Below are positions 12,187-12,928 of a DNA stretch of 12,928 bases, piece by piece. Each line of letters begins with the position of its first letter. The first letter of the stretch is position 1. The notes below the pieces were generated by a model, which saw only the letters and a program-made list of their open reading frames with translations, was not told the DNA's origin and ran no database searches. A program made the translations under genes and the position numbers. The DNA comes from CAYHXN01 sp964373675 (GTDB lineage: Bacteria; Patescibacteriota; Minisyncoccia; UBA6257; WO2-44-18): the NCBI GenBank assembly GCA_964373675.1, contig CAYJVO010000018.1:1-12928 (forward strand), read 5' to 3'.

Positions 12187-12444
12187 TTGACGGCACGAAA
12201 GATATACTGCGTTTTGAAGGATGGGAAAATTATCCAAAGCGTAATGCCAGGTAAATATGCCGGTTGGCGGCCTGGTAAGGTTTTCGGGAGGTTAGATTGT
12301 AAATCGGGGATGCGTATGAAAAAAGAAAACCGGGTTTTCTTTCTCTCTTGGATGGACGCAATTGCCGCTGGTTATCGGCCATGCAAGAAGTGCGTACCGA
12401 CCCCAAAAGATGGATATGAATATAAAAAAGCGCGCGGAAAATAA
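12187..12444 (+). CDS. small protein with an Ada-type metal-binding fold
   Basis: An 85-aa protein starting at TTG 12187 behind AGGAGG. The segment from about residue 33, GKVFGRLDCKSGMRM, followed by ENRVFFLSWMDAIAAGYRPCKKC, matches the Ada metal-binding domain pattern (a first Cys region, then NRVxF..xxxAxxAGYRPCKxC). Three cysteines are in the expected positions (LDC, CKKC). The fourth ligand is not obvious: where small Ada-like proteins have a His or Cys near VFH, this one reads VFGR. A short lysine-rich tail follows. In full Ada proteins this domain accepts methyl groups from phosphotriesters; stand-alone versions have unknown roles. Its divergent pairing with uvrC over a shared -10 box is compatible with DNA repair, but that is inference. 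The stop codon lies in the loop of its terminator. Confidence 0.75.
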   Translation: MTARKIYCVLKDGKIIQSVMPGKYAGWRPGKVFGRLDCKSGMRMKKENRVFFLSWMDAIAAGYRPCKKCVPTPKDGYEYKKARGK

Positions 12445-12462
12445 CCGCGCCTTTAATTTTTT
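12427..12462 (+). terminator. Rho-independent terminator with the stop codon in its loop
   Basis: GCGCGG (12432-12437) pairs with CCGCGC (12445-12450). A bulged C and AAAG/CTTT extend the stem, and AATTTTTT follows. The loop holds the TAA stop (12442-12444) of the Ada-like gene. Confidence 0.85.
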
Positions 12463-12474
12463 ACTGGTCGGATA

Positions 12475-12480
12475 TATAAT
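12475..12480 (+). promoter_or_regulatory. -10 box of tRNA-Ser
   Basis: A perfect TATAAT ends 11 nt before the mature 5' end of tRNA-Ser, implying a very short leader. The -35 region is only an AT-rich TTTAAT overlapping the preceding terminator tail. Confidence 0.6.
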
Positions 12481-12491
12481 CTTAATAGTTT

Positions 12492-12580
12492 GGAGGTGTG
12501 GCTGAGTGGCCGAAAGCGGCTCCGTGCTAAGGAGTTAAGGGCTTAAAAACCCTTCGGAGGTTCGAATCCTCCCACCTCCG
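12492..12580 (+). tRNA. tRNA-Ser (GCU)
   Basis: A type II tRNA: acceptor GGAGGTG/CACCTCC with discriminator G12580; D arm GCTGAGTGGCCGAAAGC; anticodon loop GTGCTAA with anticodon GCT at 12526-12528; a long GGG/CCC variable arm; and T arm GGAGG-TTCGAAT-CCTCC. CCA is not encoded, since CAA follows the discriminator. A second copy of its 3' end, which does carry GCCA, lies about 200 bp downstream. Confidence 0.97.
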
Positions 12581-12583
12581 CAA

Positions 12584-12624
12584 ATTTCTTCCGATATACC
12601 ATGCGGTGGTATTGCGGAAGAAAT
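12584..12624. repeat. long hairpin just after tRNA-Ser
   Basis: ATTTCTTCCG (12584-12593) pairs with CGGAAGAAAT (12615-12624). Inside, after a 2x2 mismatch, ATACCA (12596-12601) pairs with TGGTAT (12607-12612) around a 5-nt loop. It could terminate the tRNA transcript, but only TCTTA follows, so it may equally be part of the structured region downstream. Confidence 0.7.
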
Positions 12625-12635
12625 CTTATGAAGGG

Positions 12636-12801
12636 GCGGAGGATTCGAATCGAGCCGCACCCCGTGCCAGGAAGATCGCCGCGAAGCGGCGGTAAGAAAC
12701 CGAAGGTGTCTTAAGCGGGGGTCGGGGTGCGGCGAAATGGTTCGGTGAGTTTTTGGGCCATCCGGCCAAAAACGAAACTTTGAATCCTCCCACCTCCGCC
12801 A
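12636..12801 (+). ncRNA. GC-rich structured region of unknown kind bounded by tRNA-Ser 3'-end copies
   Basis: Outer stem: GGCGGAGG near 12636-12643 pairs with CCTCCGCC (12793-12800). Inner 11-bp perfect stem: 12654-12664 with 12723-12733. Nested hairpin CGCCGC-GAA-GCGGCG (12677-12691), extendable to 12675-12693. A third hairpin is GTTTTTGG (12749-12756) with CCAAAAAC (12766-12773). The right end repeats the tRNA-Ser T-arm/acceptor 3' strand and adds GCCA. The left end, GGCGGAGGATTCGAA, is an inverted version of the tRNA 3' end missing about 5 nt. The core is visibly more GC-rich than its surroundings. It may be a structured RNA, a tRNA-derived element or the remnant of an insertion; I match it to no known family. 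Confidence 0.45.
12782..12799 (+). repeat. direct copy of the tRNA-Ser 3' end
   Basis: GAATCCTCCCACCTCCGC (18 nt) is identical to 12564-12581 of tRNA-Ser. The copy is followed by CA, so it encodes a GCCA end that the tRNA gene itself lacks. A tRNA 3'-end duplication is what att-site recombination leaves, but only about 200 bp lies between the copies. Confidence 0.85.
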
Positions 12802-12831
12802 AGAATCACATTTCGAAAAATCAAGGTTGGA

Positions 12832-12854
12832 AGCCTCGGCGCAAAGCGCCTCGG
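12832..12854. repeat. symmetric hairpin before the terminal promoter
   Basis: GCC-TC-GGCGC, an AAA loop, then GCGCC-TC-GGC forms a stem with a 2x2 internal loop. ATTTTTCC follows within about 10 nt. It could be a weak terminator for the structured region upstream. Confidence 0.4.
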
Positions 12855-12870
12855 CATGGTATTTTTCCGC

Positions 12871-12876
12871 TATAAT
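12871..12876 (+). promoter_or_regulatory. possible -10 box of a transcript leaving the window
   Basis: A perfect TATAAT is present without a convincing -35. Downstream, GAAC pairs with GTTC, and TCCGC with GCGGA, near 12896-12928, so the transcript start may be a structured RNA. The window ends too soon to identify it, and no ribosome binding site with a start codon is evident. Confidence 0.35.
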
Positions 12877-12928
12877 CCAAGCATTTTTGAGGGGGAACGA
12901 AAGCGTCCGCTCGGCAATGCGGAAGTTC

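Noticed and set aside
12142..12237. N-terminal extension of UvrC to 12237
   Set aside because: It would run across the symmetric -10 box and overlap the start of the divergent gene, and the extra residues have no UvrC similarity.
12669..12693. tRNA-Sec resemblance (GGAAGATCGCCGC)
   Set aside because: There is no matching 3' acceptor strand and no UCA anticodon arm; the similarity is limited to a few bases.
12710..12733. G-quadruplex in the GC-rich region
   Set aside because: There are only two long G runs close together; the same bases form the 11-bp stem, which is the simpler reading.
12636..12801. tmRNA (ssrA) call
   Set aside because: The acceptor-like ends and GGATTCGA are suggestive, but the region is only about 165 nt, the T-stem 5' strand is missing and no tag ending in ALAA-like residues is readable; it is reported only as a structured region.
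1..12928. CRISPR array or transposase
   Set aside because: No repeat-spacer pattern with constant 20-40 bp repeats and no transposase or integrase frame was found in the window.

Overview
The window looks like chromosomal DNA from a Candidate Phyla Radiation (Patescibacteria, probably Parcubacteria-like) bacterium. This is inferred from gene content and style; no marker was compared. Genes are tightly packed, intergenic gaps are tiny and Shine-Dalgarno sites are often missing. Several proteins are shortened or carry inserts, as in the reduced UvrC and the membrane-anchored solute-binding protein with no permease beside it. Coding genes carry in-frame dispersed palindromic repeats whose peptides (for example LRQAQGE, SFAKASEGK, CLPDRQA) I recall from such genomes.

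Layout. 1-116: tail of an upstream unit, an 8-bp-period repeat and a strong terminator. 117-5683 (+): argS, a small two-helix membrane protein with its own terminator, then a very large ileS. 5680-8449 (-): trpS and the RNase J gene rnj, with tRNA-Leu(CAG) directly upstream of rnj behind a good promoter. ileS and trpS converge on a shared CTAG inside one bidirectional terminator. 8621-10844 (-): a compact operon of a 4-helix YvlD/phage-holin-like protein, secG and an OppA-like solute-binding protein, apparently starting from a leaderless promoter. 10870-12141 (-): a shortened uvrC. 12187-12444 (+): a small Ada-type metal-binding protein, divergent from uvrC over a symmetric -10 box. 12492-12580 (+): tRNA-Ser(GCU). 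12581-12928: no protein gene, but strong hairpins, an inverted and a direct copy of the tRNA-Ser 3' end around a GC-rich structured core, and a possible promoter running off the end.

Most genes serve translation (argS, ileS, trpS, two tRNAs), RNA turnover (rnj), secretion (secG) and DNA repair (uvrC, possibly the Ada-like protein). The most unusual content is a complete histidine-phosphatase domain inside the zinc-ribbon region of IleRS, with all expected catalytic residues. Three dispersed repeats in the same gene each abut an exact inverted copy of neighbouring ileS sequence, which suggests a fold-back (template-switch) origin. At least eleven short arrays with a 7-bp (twice 8-bp) period are scattered through genes and spacers.
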